Below, piece after piece: positions 26,720-36,890 of a stretch of DNA of 61,990 bases; position 1 is the first letter of the stretch, and each line of letters starts with the position of its first letter. Source of the DNA: Methylovulum psychrotolerans (lineage in GTDB: Bacteria; Pseudomonadota; Gammaproteobacteria; Methylococcales; Methylomonadaceae); assembly GCF_002923755.1 (NCBI RefSeq), contig NZ_PGFZ01000006.1, positions 244,085-306,074 of the forward strand, in the 5' to 3' direction. The notes under the pieces were generated by a model. It did not search any database, had not been told where the DNA came from, and saw nothing but the letters and a program-made list of their open reading frames with translations. The translations under genes were made by a program, and so were the position numbers.

Positions 26720-27634
26720 ATGATTAATTTGCGTTTATTGGCGATCACCGCCGCTATGCTACTGCCTACGGCTTTTGCCCAAGCAGACGAGACGGAAAAT
26801 TTATATCAGCAGCCTGTTGATCCTGCCGCATCCAAAACGGAAAAAACCGTTTTATCGACCGGGTTGTTACCCGCCGGGCATTTATTCAAGCCTTTATTGG
26901 CCGATCCGCGCTGGGCGCATTTCTCGGCTTCTTACCGCAATTACCAAAACAATAGCTTTGATGGCTCAGACATTGCCTCGGTCAGCTTTGGGGAAACCAT
27001 ACCCTTTTACCGCAGCAACTTCGGGCAATCTAATGCCCAATGGGAAGCCGGTTTACAAGCCGGGGTTTTTAGTGATTTCAACATCGGCACACCGTCAAAG
27101 GATTTGGTCAATACCGATTTTATCGCCTCGATGTATACCAGTATCCGCTCAGGAAACTTTTCCGCATTTGGACGGCTTTTTCATCAGAGTTCGCATTTGG
27201 GCGACGAATTTTTGTTGCGCAAAACCAACGAAAAATTTCAGCGCGTCAACTTAAGTTACGAAGGCGTGGATATGAAGCTGTCTTATGAATTGCCGTTTGG
27301 CCTGCGTCTCTACGGCGGCGGCGGCGGTCTGTTTGATAGGGAGCCATCCAAGCTGAAGCCTTGGCTGGCGCAATATGGCGCTGAATTCCGTAGCCCTTGG
27401 CGGTTAAATTTCGCTTCCCTAAGGCCTATTGTGGCGGTGGACATTAAGAATTTTCAGGAAAATAACTGGAATAATGACCTTTCCGCCAGAGCCGGGTTTG
27501 AATTTGAAAACTTGAAGGTATTAGGGCGCAAGCTCCAAATCTTAGGCGAATATTATAACGGCTACTCACCTAGCGGCCAATTTTATAGAGAAAAAGTGGA
27601 ATATTTCGGCATCGGGGCGCATTATCACTTCTAA
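26720..27634 (+). CDS. DUF1207-like outer-membrane protein
   Basis: A 304-residue protein with a signal peptide (cleavage after AFAQA near residue 22). The mature part carries many short amphipathic strands, HQSSHLGDEFLL typical of the DUF1207 group, a glycine cluster LYGGGGGLF, and ends in HYHF with the terminal aromatic of outer-membrane barrels. The function is unknown in the family. It follows the BON lipoprotein by 2 bp and is likely cotranscribed with it. Confidence 0.72.
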   Translation: MINLRLLAITAAMLLPTAFAQADETENLYQQPVDPAASKTEKTVLSTGLLPAGHLFKPLLADPRWAHFSASYRNYQNNSFDGSDIASVSFGETIPFYRSNFGQSNAQWEAGLQAGVFSDFNIGTPSKDLVNTDFIASMYTSIRSGNFSAFGRLFHQSSHLGDEFLLRKTNEKFQRVNLSYEGVDMKLSYELPFGLRLYGGGGGLFDREPSKLKPWLAQYGAEFRSPWRLNFASLRPIVAVDIKNFQENNWNNDLSARAGFEFENLKVLGRKLQILGEYYNGYSPSGQFYREKVEYFGIGAHYHF

Positions 27635-27715
27635 CCCAAATAATGGGCCATGTCCGTCCGCAAGGGCGGACAGACGGGGCTTTAAGCCCGCCCATTCCCT
27701 AAGATAGGATTGATC

Positions 27716-28615
27716 ATGATGCACCGCTTGCAAATCAAACATATAACGACTTACCAATACGCACAGACCGTAACCCTGTTACCGCACAAATTGCTGTTGC
27801 GGCCCCGCGAAGGCCATGACATCCGTATCGAATCGGCGGAGCTGACAATTGCGCCCGCCCACCAATTGCAATGGCAGCGGGATGTCTATGACAATGCGGT
27901 GGCGTTGGCGACCTTTACCGAGCCGTGCAACCAACTTTTGATAGGCAGCCATATTGTCCTCCAGCATTTTGCCCACCAGCCGTTGGATTTTTTTATGGCC
28001 GATTATGCCGTGTATTTCCCCTTCCAGTACGATGCCTCCGAACGCATTGACCTGATGCCTTATCTGTCATTGCTTTATGAGCAAGACCGCCCGGTGTTGG
28101 GCGCATGGCTACGGCAATTTTGGTATTCCGGGCAAATCGTCGAGACGTATATGTTATTGGATTGGCTCAATAAAGCGATAGCCACCGGGTTCATCTATCA
28201 ACAACGTGAAGAGCCGGGTGTGCAATCTCCGGCGGCCACCTTAAAAAGGGGCATCGGTTCCTGCCGGGATTTTGCCACCTTATTCATTGAGTCTTGCCAT
28301 AATCTGGGGTTGGCGGCACGCTTTGTCAGCGGTTATTTATTTTCCCCAATATCCCCACAAGACCAAGGCGCAACCCATGCTTGGTCGGAAGTTTATTTGC
28401 CGGGGGCAGGTTGGAAAGGTTTTGATTCGACATCCGGCCAAGTGGTCGGCAACGACCACATTGCCGTCGCGGTAAGCCGCCACCCCGAATTGGTCCCGCC
28501 CATATCAGGGGCTTTTATCGCCCATCCCCCGCAATCCCCGCTGATGAGTGTTATGGTCGAAGTCAGCCGTGAACCCGATGCAGCAGACGACGAGGAGGAG
28601 GCAACATTTTCTTAA
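27716..28615 (+). CDS. Transglutaminase-like cysteine peptidase-fold protein
   Basis: A 299-residue cytoplasmic protein with an N-terminal beta domain (HITTYQYAQTVTLLPHKLLLRPRE, typical of bacterial transglutaminase-like proteins) and a transglutaminase core whose catalytic triad is visible: the cysteine in GIGSCRDFA, the histidine in ATHAWSEVYLP and the aspartate in GFDSTSG. It probably cleaves or links peptide-like bonds; the substrate is unknown. The C-terminus is acidic. ATG 27716 is used because a TAGGA site lies seven bases before it. A weak hairpin (ccgtccgcaagggcggac) in the 81-bp gap separates it from the DUF1207 gene. Confidence 0.8.
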   Translation: MMHRLQIKHITTYQYAQTVTLLPHKLLLRPREGHDIRIESAELTIAPAHQLQWQRDVYDNAVALATFTEPCNQLLIGSHIVLQHFAHQPLDFFMADYAVYFPFQYDASERIDLMPYLSLLYEQDRPVLGAWLRQFWYSGQIVETYMLLDWLNKAIATGFIYQQREEPGVQSPAATLKRGIGSCRDFATLFIESCHNLGLAARFVSGYLFSPISPQDQGATHAWSEVYLPGAGWKGFDSTSGQVVGNDHIAVAVSRHPELVPPISGAFIAHPPQSPLMSVMVEVSREPDAADDEEEATFS

Positions 28616-28675
28616 GCTAACAGCTTTTATGTATCTATAGAAATTTTTACATCAACCTGGAATAAGTGAGTATTT

Positions 28676-29035
28676 ATGAGTGATTTAGTTGTTACAGAAA
28701 ATGATATAAGCAATGAAAAATTAAAAAACCTGACCGTAACCGTCTATATCTGTCAGATCCTAACGTTTGCTTTAGCAGGCTTACCCTTGCTGATCGGCGT
28801 GGCGATTAATTTTTACAACCGCAATGAGGTACAAGGAACATGGCTGGAATCGCATTTTAATTGGCAAATTAAAACCGTTTGGATCACTTTGGCAGGTTTT
28901 GCTTTGGCAGGTTTGGTCTTAACCATCAATATGGAAATGGCCCTATTTATTTTAATCCCGACCTTAGTGCTGCTGGTCTACAGAATTGTTATCGGTTGGA
29001 CGACGCTTGCGGCTAACCAGCCCATTAAAATATAG
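28676..29035 (+). CDS. Small membrane protein, DUF4870/Tic20-like
   Basis: 119 residues with three hydrophobic helices (about 22-43, 65-84 and 88-106) and HFNWQIKTVWITLAGF between the first two, the sort of block seen in DUF4870 proteins. The function is unknown. It stands immediately before the cobalamin riboswitch but is not under its control. Confidence 0.6.
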   Translation: MSDLVVTENDISNEKLKNLTVTVYICQILTFALAGLPLLIGVAINFYNRNEVQGTWLESHFNWQIKTVWITLAGFALAGLVLTINMEMALFILIPTLVLLVYRIVIGWTTLAANQPIKI

Positions 29036-29179
29036 GCTAGACGTTACGCCACTTGCGCTTCACTGCCGAACGGCTTAAGAAACGCGGGCAGCGCCACAAG
29101 TCCGATAATGAAAACTAGCTTTGGCCTTGCCAGTTAGGTCTTGAGTGTCTATACTAACGGACAATAAAACTCATACTAG
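29036..29179. other. Spacer before the riboswitch
   Basis: About 145 bp with no gene; the promoter of the cobalamin operon should lie in the AT-richer part around 29105-29175, but I cannot pick -35/-10 boxes with confidence. Confidence 0.4.
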
Positions 29180-29366
29180 GTATTCTCAGGGCATTGTCCT
29201 GGGGATTTAAACGGGAAGCCCGGTGCGTTTGCGTTAAGCGCAAACTAATCCGGCACTGCCCCCGCAACGGTAAACAAGTATAAAATTTGCAGTAGGCCAC
29301 TGTGGTTTCATGGGAAGGCGCAAATTTTGGGAATAATCCCAGCTTGTCAGTCCGGAGACCGGCCTC
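29180..29366 (+). ncRNA. Cobalamin riboswitch
   Basis: An adenosylcobalamin-sensing leader of the operon. Conserved pieces appear in the right order: GGGAAgcCCGGTG near 29213-29225, the core CGGCACTGCCCCCGCAACGGT near 29251-29271, a CCACTG piece near 29297, TGGGAAGGC near 29311-29319 and the B12 box AGTCCGGAGACCGGCC near 29349-29364. When cobalamin is abundant it should lower expression of cbtB and everything downstream, most likely by hiding the cbtB ribosome site or by early termination. The leader continues another 170 nt to the cbtB start. Confidence 0.93.
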
Positions 29367-29536
29367 GTGTTGATGATCAAATTTGTACGCGGAGGGCGTT
29401 CAGATGGATTGCCGTTCGCTTTGTCCGACTCTCTGTCTGTTCTTTCTCCCGCGTTAACCTTTACCCGATGGGCGTGCCAGTATTGGCAGGTTTAAGGGGG
29501 TATTCACTGGGTTCGCCCTTAACAGGAGAAAGAAAC

Positions 29537-29734
29537 ATGTCTGTTGCACCTCTATTGACGGCTGCCGTCACCGCCCCTTCCCAAACCCGCCTGAGCAAAG
29601 ATAAGTTGGCCTCCAGTGTGCTGACGGCCTTATTAGGCTTAGTGCTTGTTTATGCGGCAGGTTTTGCCGAAAGCGCAATCTTGCACAATGCCGCCCACGA
29701 TGGCCGCCATTCCGCCAGCTTCCCTTGCCATTAA
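29537..29734 (+). CDS. cbtB: Cobalt transporter subunit CbtB
   Basis: A 65-residue single-helix membrane protein (LASSVLTALLGLVLVYAAGFAESA) with a C-terminal metal-binding tail rich in histidine (HNAAHDGRHSASFPCH), as in the CbtB family that accompanies CbtA in B12-regulated cobalt uptake. ATG 29537 follows AGGAG; the same frame is open further upstream but that part is the riboswitch leader. It is the first gene of the cobalamin operon. Confidence 0.88.
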   Translation: MSVAPLLTAAVTAPSQTRLSKDKLASSVLTALLGLVLVYAAGFAESAILHNAAHDGRHSASFPCH

Positions 29735-29736
29735 CC

Positions 29737-30453
29737 ATGCCGAACCTTGCTAACGCCCGGCAGATGCTGGTCGCCGCCTTATGGGCGGGGCTATGGGCGG
29801 GGCTGTTTCTGACCGCTATCCAACGCTTTCAAGTCTTGCCGCTGATACAGCAAGCCGAACTGTATGAGGTTCAGGCAACGGCAATCCCTAGCCATACCCC
29901 TGCCGAGCATGCAGTGCCCCATCAAGCTGAAGAAACGGCTTGGCAACCCCAAGAGGGTTGGGAGCGTACCGCCTATACGGCGGTGGCCAATATCAGTTTG
30001 GCGGTCGGTTTTGCCTTATTATTGGCGGCGGCGGGTAATCTGCGGGGCGGTTTGGGTGGTTGGCGCAAAGGCTTAGCGTGGGGCTTGGCGGGTTATGTGG
30101 CTTTTTTTGTCGCGCCATCTTTAGGCTTACCGCCGGAATTGCCCGGAACGCAAGCGGCTTTACTAAAAGACCGCCAATTCTGGTGGGTGTTGACCGTGGC
30201 CGATACGGCTCTGGGTTTATGGTTGTTGGCTTTTGCCAAAACCTCCACTAATAAGCTGTTCGGCTTAGTATTGCTGGTATCCTCGCATCTTCTGGGGGCT
30301 CCGCAACCGGAATTCCATGATAGCGCCGCACCCGCCGAATTAGCCCGACGTTTTATCATCGCCACAACCATTGCCAACGCCCTGTTTTGGCTGGTTTTAG
30401 GCGGTTTAATAGGCCGGTTTTTCGCGCCGCACACCGATAATAAGCCCGTATAA
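29737..30453 (+). CDS. cbtA: Cobalt transporter subunit CbtA
   Basis: A 238-residue inner-membrane protein with about five to six helices, predicted to form the cobalt channel with CbtB. QMLVAALWAGLWAGLFLTAIQ near the start and a histidine-containing loop (HTPAEHAVPHQAEE) between the first two helices are typical. ATG 29737 begins two bases after the cbtB stop; upstream starts in the same frame would overlap cbtB. It overlaps the ferredoxin gene by one base (TAATG). Confidence 0.87.
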   Translation: MPNLANARQMLVAALWAGLWAGLFLTAIQRFQVLPLIQQAELYEVQATAIPSHTPAEHAVPHQAEETAWQPQEGWERTAYTAVANISLAVGFALLLAAAGNLRGGLGGWRKGLAWGLAGYVAFFVAPSLGLPPELPGTQAALLKDRQFWWVLTVADTALGLWLLAFAKTSTNKLFGLVLLVSSHLLGAPQPEFHDSAAPAELARRFIIATTIANALFWLVLGGLIGRFFAPHTDNKPV

Positions 30454-30764
30454 TGCGCAGCTATCACAAACATGTCCTAATGTGTACCGGCCCGCGCTGT
30501 ACCGAAGGCGGCTTGCAAGCCGAAAGCCTATTTCAAAAGTTGGGTAAGGCTATCGATAGCCGTCCTGGCCTTACTGTCAAGCGCACCCGTTCGCATTGTT
30601 TTGCCGTCTGTAAGGATGGCCCGATTATGGTGGTATACCCTGAAGGGGTATGGTATCGCTGCGCCGATGAAGCCGTGTTAGAGCGTATCGTCGAAGAGCA
30701 TTTGCAAAATGGCCAAGAACTTAGCGGGCATGTCATCCATCGTTTAGGGGTCGGCGATGTCTAA
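30453..30764 (+). CDS. Thioredoxin-fold [2Fe-2S] ferredoxin
   Basis: A 103-residue protein with four conserved cysteines in a thioredoxin-like [2Fe-2S] pattern: C11 and C16 in [11 protein letters not shown], then C49 and C53 in [10 protein letters not shown], followed by PEGVWY. Such ferredoxins are frequent in cobalamin clusters beside cobN; an electron-transfer or metal-delivery role during corrin synthesis is likely but not defined. Start overlaps the cbtA stop; its end overlaps cobN by 8 bases. Confidence 0.82.
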   Translation: MRSYHKHVLMCTGPRCTEGGLQAESLFQKLGKAIDSRPGLTVKRTRSHCFAVCKDGPIMVVYPEGVWYRCADEAVLERIVEEHLQNGQELSGHVIHRLGVGDV

Positions 30765-33700
30765 ACCGCTAATTGCCTTGTTAAGCCATGCGCCCAGTGA
30801 TTTGGCGGTTTTGCACAGTGCCTTGCTGCAAATGCCGGATAGGGCGGTGCAGGCGATTGCCATCAATTTGCAAACGGTGGCGGACGACGCTGAAATGTCG
30901 GCCTTGCTGGCGGACATGTTGCAGCCTGTGCGCATTATTGTCTTACGGGTATTAGGACGGCTAGGCAACGTGCCAGGTTTTAGTGAATTGCGTAGGCACG
31001 CACAACGCCAAGGCCAACAGCTTTTAGTCATTAGCGGTACGGGCGAGCCTGACCCCGAACTGGCGGCGGCTTCAACGGTCGCGGTGGATGTCCTGCATCA
31101 AGTGCAAACCTATTTCCAGGCGGGTGGCAGCATCAATATGGCACAATTGCTGCGCTATCTGTCCGACCATTTCTTATTGACCGGATTGGGTTTTGAGCCT
31201 GCGCTTGCCCTGCCCGAACACGGCATTTACCATCCTGATCTAGGCCAAGCCGCCGAGATTGATGAGTGGCTGGCAATCCGCGACCCCGCGCGGCCCAGTA
31301 TTGGCATTGTCTTTTACCGTGCGCATTGGTTAAGCGGCAATACCCGTTTTATTGATGCCTTAGTGACGGCTTTGGAACAACAAGGCCTGAATGTTTTGCC
31401 TGTGTTTACCGCCTCGTTACGCGCGGGCGGCGATAATGGCGGGCAGTTGCCGACCGCCTTGGCCTATTTTAGCGGCGCTCAAGGTGCCCATATCGATGTA
31501 CTGATTAACACTACGGCGTTTGCGATGGGGGAAATCAGCGCGGGCGGCCCGACTCCGGCGGGGTGGTCGGTAGCGGTGTTGGAACGGCTGAATGTGCCTG
31601 TCTTGCAAGCCATCACCAGCGGGATGACCGAAACGCAATGGCGCGGTTCGGTGCGGGGCCTTAATCCTTTGGATGCGGCCATGAATGTGGTGTTACCTGA
31701 ATTTGACGGCCGCATTATCACCGTCCCCCTGTCCTTTAAGGCCAAAACCGAAGGTTTGCCTCATGAAAGCGTCGAATATCGCCCTGTGGCCGATAGGGTC
31801 ACGCGCATAGCCGGTTTGGCGGCACGGTTCGCACGGCTTAAACGCCTGCCCAATACCGACAAGCGGGTCGCCTTTATTTTTACCAATTCCAACAGTAAGG
31901 CTTCGCAAATCGGCAATGCTGTCGGTTTGGACGCACCTGCTTCTTTGCTGCATATTTTGGCGGCCCTACAAGAGGCGGGTTATCAGATCGGTGAGTTGCC
32001 GGACACCGGCACGGCTTTAATCCACGCCCTGATAGACCGTTGTGCTTACGATAACACTTATTTGACCAGCGAACAGTTGGCCAATGCCATAGGGCAGGTG
32101 TCGGCGGGGCAATATGCAGAGTGGTTTGCCGAACTGAGTGAGTCTATGCAGGCAAAAATGACCGCACAATGGGGCGAGCCGCCTGGTGCCGCTTATTTGC
32201 ACAATGGCCAACTGGCTTTGGCGGGGCTGCCCTTCGGTAATGCCTTGGTGATGTTACAGCCGCCGCGTGGTTATGGCATGGACCCCGATGCCATTTATCA
32301 CCAACCGGATTTGCCGCCTACCCACCACTATTATGCCTTATACCGTTGGCTGAAAGATGTCTGGCAAGCCGACGCGCTTGTCCATGTCGGTAAGCACGGC
32401 ACCTTGGAATGGTTGCCCGGCAAAGGTGTAGGGCTGTCTGGCGACTGCTTCCCCGACGCGCTCTTGGCCGATTTGCCCTTGTTTTATCCTTTTATTATCA
32501 ATGACCCCGGCGAAGGTTCGCAAGCCAAACGCAGGGGCCATGCAGTGGTGGTTGACCACCTGACCCCGCCGATGACCACGGCGGACACTTATGGTGCCTT
32601 GGCGCAATTGACGCAATTGGTGGACGAATATTATCAGGTCGAAATACTGGACCCGGCAAAATTGCCGCTGTTACAGCAACAAATCTGGGAGTTGGTCAAA
32701 GCGACTAATCTCGATGCCGATTTGCAGGCCCGTTTGCTCCATGAGCATCATGACCATGACCATGAACACCCACATGGGCATCACCACCCTCATACCCATC
32801 CGGCCAGCAAGCCTTTGTTATCGCCTAGTGTGGCAAAAGTGGGCGGGGGCTTAAGCCCCGTTATGCTAAAACCGCTTAGGATGGGGCAAGGTGTGTTCAA
32901 ACAGCAAACCGTTGTTGCTGCCCATAACCATGCCCATGATCCCGAACAATTGCCTGCGGTACTGAAGAAAATGGCTGGCTCTGATGTCGCCCATTTAATT
33001 GAAGATTTGGACGGTTATTTGTGCGAATTGGGTGCGGCACAAATCCGCGATGGCTTACATATTCTGGGGCAAGCGCCGGAACAGGGGCAGCAGCTTGACA
33101 TGCTAGTGGCGCTCACCCGCCTACCTAACCAGGACATACCCGGTTTGCAGGCGGAAATAGCCCGCCTATTTGGCTTTGATAGCGGGGAGTTGCAGGAACA
33201 TCCAGGCCGCCGCCTTAAGGGGCGTTGCCCCGCACTGGAAGCCTTACAAGGCCGGGCGCTGATGACCCATGCGGACATAATGGACAGCATTGATGCTTTA
33301 AGCCAACAACTGTTTTGTAATTTGCAGGCTAAGGGCTTCCAGGAAACGGCGATAGGCGATATGGTGGCGGCTACGTTTGCCAACCCCAGCGCCGATCTTC
33401 AGGCCATCAGGCAAATAGCGGGTTTTGTTTGCCGCCAACTTGTCCCTAAGTTAAACCAAACTCGTGCTGAAATCGACCATTTATTAGCCGGTTTATCGGG
33501 CGGTTATATACCCGCCGGCCCTAGCGGCTCGCCAACGCGGGGCATGGCGCATATCTTACCGACCGGACGCAATTTTTATTCGGTTGACCCGCGTAGCGTG
33601 CCTTCGCAATCGGCGTGGCGGGTCGGCCAACAATTGGCCCATGAAGTGCTGGCCCGTTATCAGCGCGAAACAGGTGCTTATCCTGAAAGTGTCGCCATCA

Positions 33701-34791
33701 GCATTTGGGGGACCAGCGCCATGCGCACTCACGGTGATGATGTCGCGCAAATTCTGGCTCTGCTGGGGGTACGGCCTGTGTGGCGGCCAGAAAACCGCCA
33801 GATAACGGGCGTGGCGGTAATCCCACTTAACGAACTTAAGCGCCCGCGTATTGATGTCACTACTCGCATCAGCGGTTTTTTCCGTGATGCCTTCCCGCAA
33901 TTGATTGATTTGCTCGATGATGCCGTCCATGCCGTGATCGCCCTAGATGAAGCGCCGGAAGACAATTTTGTCCGCAAACATTATCTGGCCGAATTGGCGG
34001 GCTTGGTCGGCAGTGGTTTAGCGGCTCCCGAAGCCGCACAACGTGCCGCTTACCGGATTTTTGGTGCGAAACCCGGCAGTTATGGGGCGGGCATTTTGCC
34101 GTTGATACAGGAAAAAAATTGGCAGACCGATGCCGATTTTGCCGAGAGTTATATCAATTGGGGCGGCTACGCCTACGCGCGTGGGCAACAAGGCCATGAT
34201 GGGCGTGCCGCTTTCCGCACCCGTTTGGCGGGGGTGCAAGTCGCTTTACACAATCAGGATAACCGTGAGCATGATTTGTTTGACAGCGACGATTATCTGC
34301 AATTTCATGGCGGCATGATCGCCACTATCCGCGCCCTGACCGGCCAGCAACCGCGCCATTATTTCGGCGACAGCCACGACCCGTCCCGTGCCCAAGTCAG
34401 GGATTTAAAAGAAGAGACGTTGCGGGTATTCCGCTCCCGCGTGGTTAACCCGAAATGGTTGGCAAGCATCCAACGCCACGGCTACAAAGGCGGTTTGGAA
34501 TTGACCGCGACCGTCGATTATTTGTTCGGTTACGATGCCACCGCGCACATTATGGATGATTGGATGTATGAACAAGTCGCCGCTACTTACGCCTTAGAAC
34601 CGGGCTTGCGAGATTTTTTGGCGGCGGCTAACCCTTGGGCGCAAAACGCCATTGCCGAGCGTTTACTGGAAGCCGCCAGCCGTGGCATGTGGGCTAACCC
34701 TGAGCAAACGACGTTAGACGCACTGCAAGCGCTTTATTTGCACAGCGAAACCCTGTTGGAAGCGCGGGGCGAAACCCCACGCCTCGCTTGA
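30757..34791 (+). CDS. cobN: Cobaltochelatase large subunit CobN
   Basis: The catalytic subunit that inserts cobalt into the corrin ring (hydrogenobyrinic acid a,c-diamide in the aerobic pathway) with an ATPase partner. At 1344 residues it has normal length for CobN/BchH and the expected blocks ([71 protein letters not shown]). Around residues 662-683 it carries a histidine-rich insert ([16 protein letters not shown]) absent from standard CobN, probably a metal store or docking loop. Downstream lies a single ChlI/ChlD-like ATPase rather than CobS-CobT, so the complex is of the CobN-ChlID type. Confidence 0.93.
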   Translation: MSKPLIALLSHAPSDLAVLHSALLQMPDRAVQAIAINLQTVADDAEMSALLADMLQPVRIIVLRVLGRLGNVPGFSELRRHAQRQGQQLLVISGTGEPDPELAAASTVAVDVLHQVQTYFQAGGSINMAQLLRYLSDHFLLTGLGFEPALALPEHGIYHPDLGQAAEIDEWLAIRDPARPSIGIVFYRAHWLSGNTRFIDALVTALEQQGLNVLPVFTASLRAGGDNGGQLPTALAYFSGAQGAHIDVLINTTAFAMGEISAGGPTPAGWSVAVLERLNVPVLQAITSGMTETQWRGSVRGLNPLDAAMNVVLPEFDGRIITVPLSFKAKTEGLPHESVEYRPVADRVTRIAGLAARFARLKRLPNTDKRVAFIFTNSNSKASQIGNAVGLDAPASLLHILAALQEAGYQIGELPDTGTALIHALIDRCAYDNTYLTSEQLANAIGQVSAGQYAEWFAELSESMQAKMTAQWGEPPGAAYLHNGQLALAGLPFGNALVMLQPPRGYGMDPDAIYHQPDLPPTHHYYALYRWLKDVWQADALVHVGKHGTLEWLPGKGVGLSGDCFPDALLADLPLFYPFIINDPGEGSQAKRRGHAVVVDHLTPPMTTADTYGALAQLTQLVDEYYQVEILDPAKLPLLQQQIWELVKATNLDADLQARLLHEHHDHDHEHPHGHHHPHTHPASKPLLSPSVAKVGGGLSPVMLKPLRMGQGVFKQQTVVAAHNHAHDPEQLPAVLKKMAGSDVAHLIEDLDGYLCELGAAQIRDGLHILGQAPEQGQQLDMLVALTRLPNQDIPGLQAEIARLFGFDSGELQEHPGRRLKGRCPALEALQGRALMTHADIMDSIDALSQQLFCNLQAKGFQETAIGDMVAATFANPSADLQAIRQIAGFVCRQLVPKLNQTRAEIDHLLAGLSGGYIPAGPSGSPTRGMAHILPTGRNFYSVDPRSVPSQSAWRVGQQLAHEVLARYQRETGAYPESVAISIWGTSAMRTHGDDVAQILALLGVRPVWRPENRQITGVAVIPLNELKRPRIDVTTRISGFFRDAFPQLIDLLDDAVHAVIALDEAPEDNFVRKHYLAELAGLVGSGLAAPEAAQRAAYRIFGAKPGSYGAGILPLIQEKNWQTDADFAESYINWGGYAYARGQQGHDGRAAFRTRLAGVQVALHNQDNREHDLFDSDDYLQFHGGMIATIRALTGQQPRHYFGDSHDPSRAQVRDLKEETLRVFRSRVVNPKWLASIQRHGYKGGLELTATVDYLFGYDATAHIMDDWMYEQVAATYALEPGLRDFLAAANPWAQNAIAERLLEAASRGMWANPEQTTLDALQALYLHSETLLEARGETPRLA

Positions 34792-34795
34792 GATC

Positions 34796-36682
34796 ATGAT
34801 GAATTTTCCTTTTACCGCCATTGTTGGGCAAACGCAGTTAAAAACGGCCTTATTAATGTGCGCGGTTGACCCTTCCCTAGGCGGGGTGTTGATACGCGGC
34901 GATAAAGGCTCCGCCAAAAGCACCGCCGCCCGGGCGCTGACCGACATTTTACCGCTGATAAGCCGGGTGCCTGGCTGTGCTTTTGTTTGTAGCCCTGATA
35001 TACCCAGCGAACATTGCCCCGTTTGTAACGGCCTTGATGTGATGGCCGTCGCCAGTCCGGTACCCTTTATCACCTTGCCCTTAGGGGCAACCGAAGACCG
35101 GGTGGTCGGCACCTTGGACTTACAGCAAGCCCTAAAAGGCGCGGAGCGGGTGTTTCAGCCCGGCTTGTTGGCCGCCGCCCATCGCGGCATACTCTATATT
35201 GATGAAGTGAACCTATTGCCCGACCATTTAGTGGATGTGCTGCTGGATGTCGCGGCGATGGGGGTTAACTCGGTGCAACGGGAAGGCTTGTCCGTCACCC
35301 ATCCGGCACGGTTTAGCCTGATTGGCACCATGAATTTGGAAGAAGGGGATTTACGTCCGCAATTGCTGGACCGTTTCGGCCTGATGGTCGAAGTGGCCGC
35401 CCCGCGCGACAAAACGGTACGCGCCGAAGTGGTACGCCGCCGGATTGCCTTCGAGGCCGATACCGCAGGCTATGCCAATAGCTGGCAAGATTCCCAACAC
35501 AGCTTGCGCGGGCAGTTGGTGGCCGCCCAGCAACTGTTGCCGCAAGTGCTGATGGCCGATGCCTTATTAGCGTTAATCAGCCATATTTGTTGTGAATTTG
35601 AGGTAGCCAGCCTACGCGCCGATATTGTTATCTATAAAGCCGCCCGCACCTTAGCCGCTTTGGCCGGGCGCATTCAGGTCACGCCGGAGGACATCCGCAC
35701 CGCCGCCGAACTGGCCTTACCGCATCGGCGGCGGCGCAAACCTTTCGAGCAACCGGGCTTGGATCAAGAACGTTTGGATGAATTGATGCAAGCGGCTTTG
35801 CCGCCGCAACACAGCACTGATGATGGCGAGCCAGACCCAAACACGCCGCCACCTGAAGCCGATGGCTTGGACGCGCCGCAGCAAGTTTTTGCCGCTGACC
35901 CGGCTACGGCAATGGCCACTATTAAAGTGGACAGCCCTGCCCGGCACTCGGCTTCCGGCAAACGCAACACCGCCTTACATGCCACGCGAGGACAAGTGGT
36001 GCGCTCCGTACCGGATAGCCAGCCTAGCAGTTTGGCACTGGCCGCCACGTTGCGCAGCGCCGTGTTGCGTGACGGCAGTGACTTTCATATTCAAGCCGAT
36101 GATTTACATCAACAAATCCGCACAGGCAAAACCGCCAATTTGATCTTGTTTGTGGTTGACGCGTCCGGTTCTATGGCGGCACAACGGCGCATGGCGGCGG
36201 TGAAAGGCGCGGTGTTGGCCTTGCTAACCGATGCTTACCAGCACCGCGACCAAGTGGCGGTGATCGCTTTCCGTGGTGAGGCCGCTTATTGGCTGTTACC
36301 GCCTACGCGCAGTGTCGAACTGGCCGAACAGCAGTTGCAGGATTTGCCTACTGGTGGCAGGACACCTTTGGCACACGCCCTGCATTTGGCATTGGAAGCA
36401 GTCGGAAGCCGCCAAGGCCTGCCGCCATTATTGGTGCTGTTAAGCGACGGCAAAGCCAATGTGGCCCTGCAAGAAGGCGGCGACCCTTGGCAAGAAAGCC
36501 TGGCCTTAGCGCATTTGTGTGCGGATAGCGGCTTACCCGCCTTAGTGCTGGACACAGAAACGGGTTATCTGCGCTTAGGGAAAGCCCGGCAATTGGCGCA
36601 AGCGTTACGCGCAGACTGTTTGACCTTGGAAGAATTATCGGCAGAAAATCTGGTGTTGACGATACGCGGACAGCTGCACTAA
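34796..36682 (+). CDS. Chelatase ATPase, fused ChlI-ChlD-like, partner of CobN
   Basis: A 628-residue AAA+ protein fused to a von Willebrand A domain, replacing CobS and CobT as the motor of cobalt insertion. Walker A GDKGSAKSTAARA, Walker B ILYIDEVNLL, sensor region IGTMNLEEGDLRPQLLDRF; an acidic proline-rich linker (about 335-400); then the MIDAS site DASGS near residue 453 with LLSDGKANV. Cysteines in the insert CPVCNG (about residue 75) are typical of BchI-like members. Only 4 bp separate it from cobN. Function in magnesium chelation is unlikely since there are no chlorophyll genes here. Confidence 0.9.
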   Translation: MMNFPFTAIVGQTQLKTALLMCAVDPSLGGVLIRGDKGSAKSTAARALTDILPLISRVPGCAFVCSPDIPSEHCPVCNGLDVMAVASPVPFITLPLGATEDRVVGTLDLQQALKGAERVFQPGLLAAAHRGILYIDEVNLLPDHLVDVLLDVAAMGVNSVQREGLSVTHPARFSLIGTMNLEEGDLRPQLLDRFGLMVEVAAPRDKTVRAEVVRRRIAFEADTAGYANSWQDSQHSLRGQLVAAQQLLPQVLMADALLALISHICCEFEVASLRADIVIYKAARTLAALAGRIQVTPEDIRTAAELALPHRRRRKPFEQPGLDQERLDELMQAALPPQHSTDDGEPDPNTPPPEADGLDAPQQVFAADPATAMATIKVDSPARHSASGKRNTALHATRGQVVRSVPDSQPSSLALAATLRSAVLRDGSDFHIQADDLHQQIRTGKTANLILFVVDASGSMAAQRRMAAVKGAVLALLTDAYQHRDQVAVIAFRGEAAYWLLPPTRSVELAEQQLQDLPTGGRTPLAHALHLALEAVGSRQGLPPLLVLLSDGKANVALQEGGDPWQESLALAHLCADSGLPALVLDTETGYLRLGKARQLAQALRADCLTLEELSAENLVLTIRGQLH

Positions 36683-36707
36683 AAAGCTACCGCTTAAACC
36701 ATATAAA

Positions 36708-36871
36708 TATACTGTGAACGGCCAAGTTTTCGGCTTTTACCATTCATCGTAGGGTACGCTGTGCGTACTTTTTGCACTGATTTTATGATGGTTTTTTAAA
36801 GGTACGCATTATGCCTCTGAGGGTACAGCGTACCCCACCAAAAAACCGAAAACTTGACCGTTTGAAATATA
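36708..36871. repeat. MITE-like palindromic element inside the cobalamin operon
   Basis: A 164-bp unit with inverted 26-nt ends: 36708-36733 read on the minus strand and 36846-36871 on the plus strand both give ccgaaaacttg(g/a)ccgtt(c/t).... Inside are inner arms agggtacgctgt (36751-36762) and acagcgtacccc (36825-36836). The end motif recurs alone at 4028-4053 and 55917-55942. It fills the only large gap in the operon (chelatase ATPase to cbiE), so it is a recent insertion, a processing site, or both. Confidence 0.72.
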
Positions 36872-36890
36872 ACTTCACATATAGTATTAA

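Noticed and set aside
29327-29536. An upstream extension of cbtB by 70 codons
   Set aside because: This part is the cobalamin riboswitch and its leader; the ATG at 29537 with AGGAG gives the normal 65-residue protein.
34796-36682. Magnesium chelatase for chlorophyll synthesis
   Set aside because: Directly follows cobN under a B12 riboswitch and no bacteriochlorophyll genes are near, so a cobaltochelatase ATPase is the better reading.
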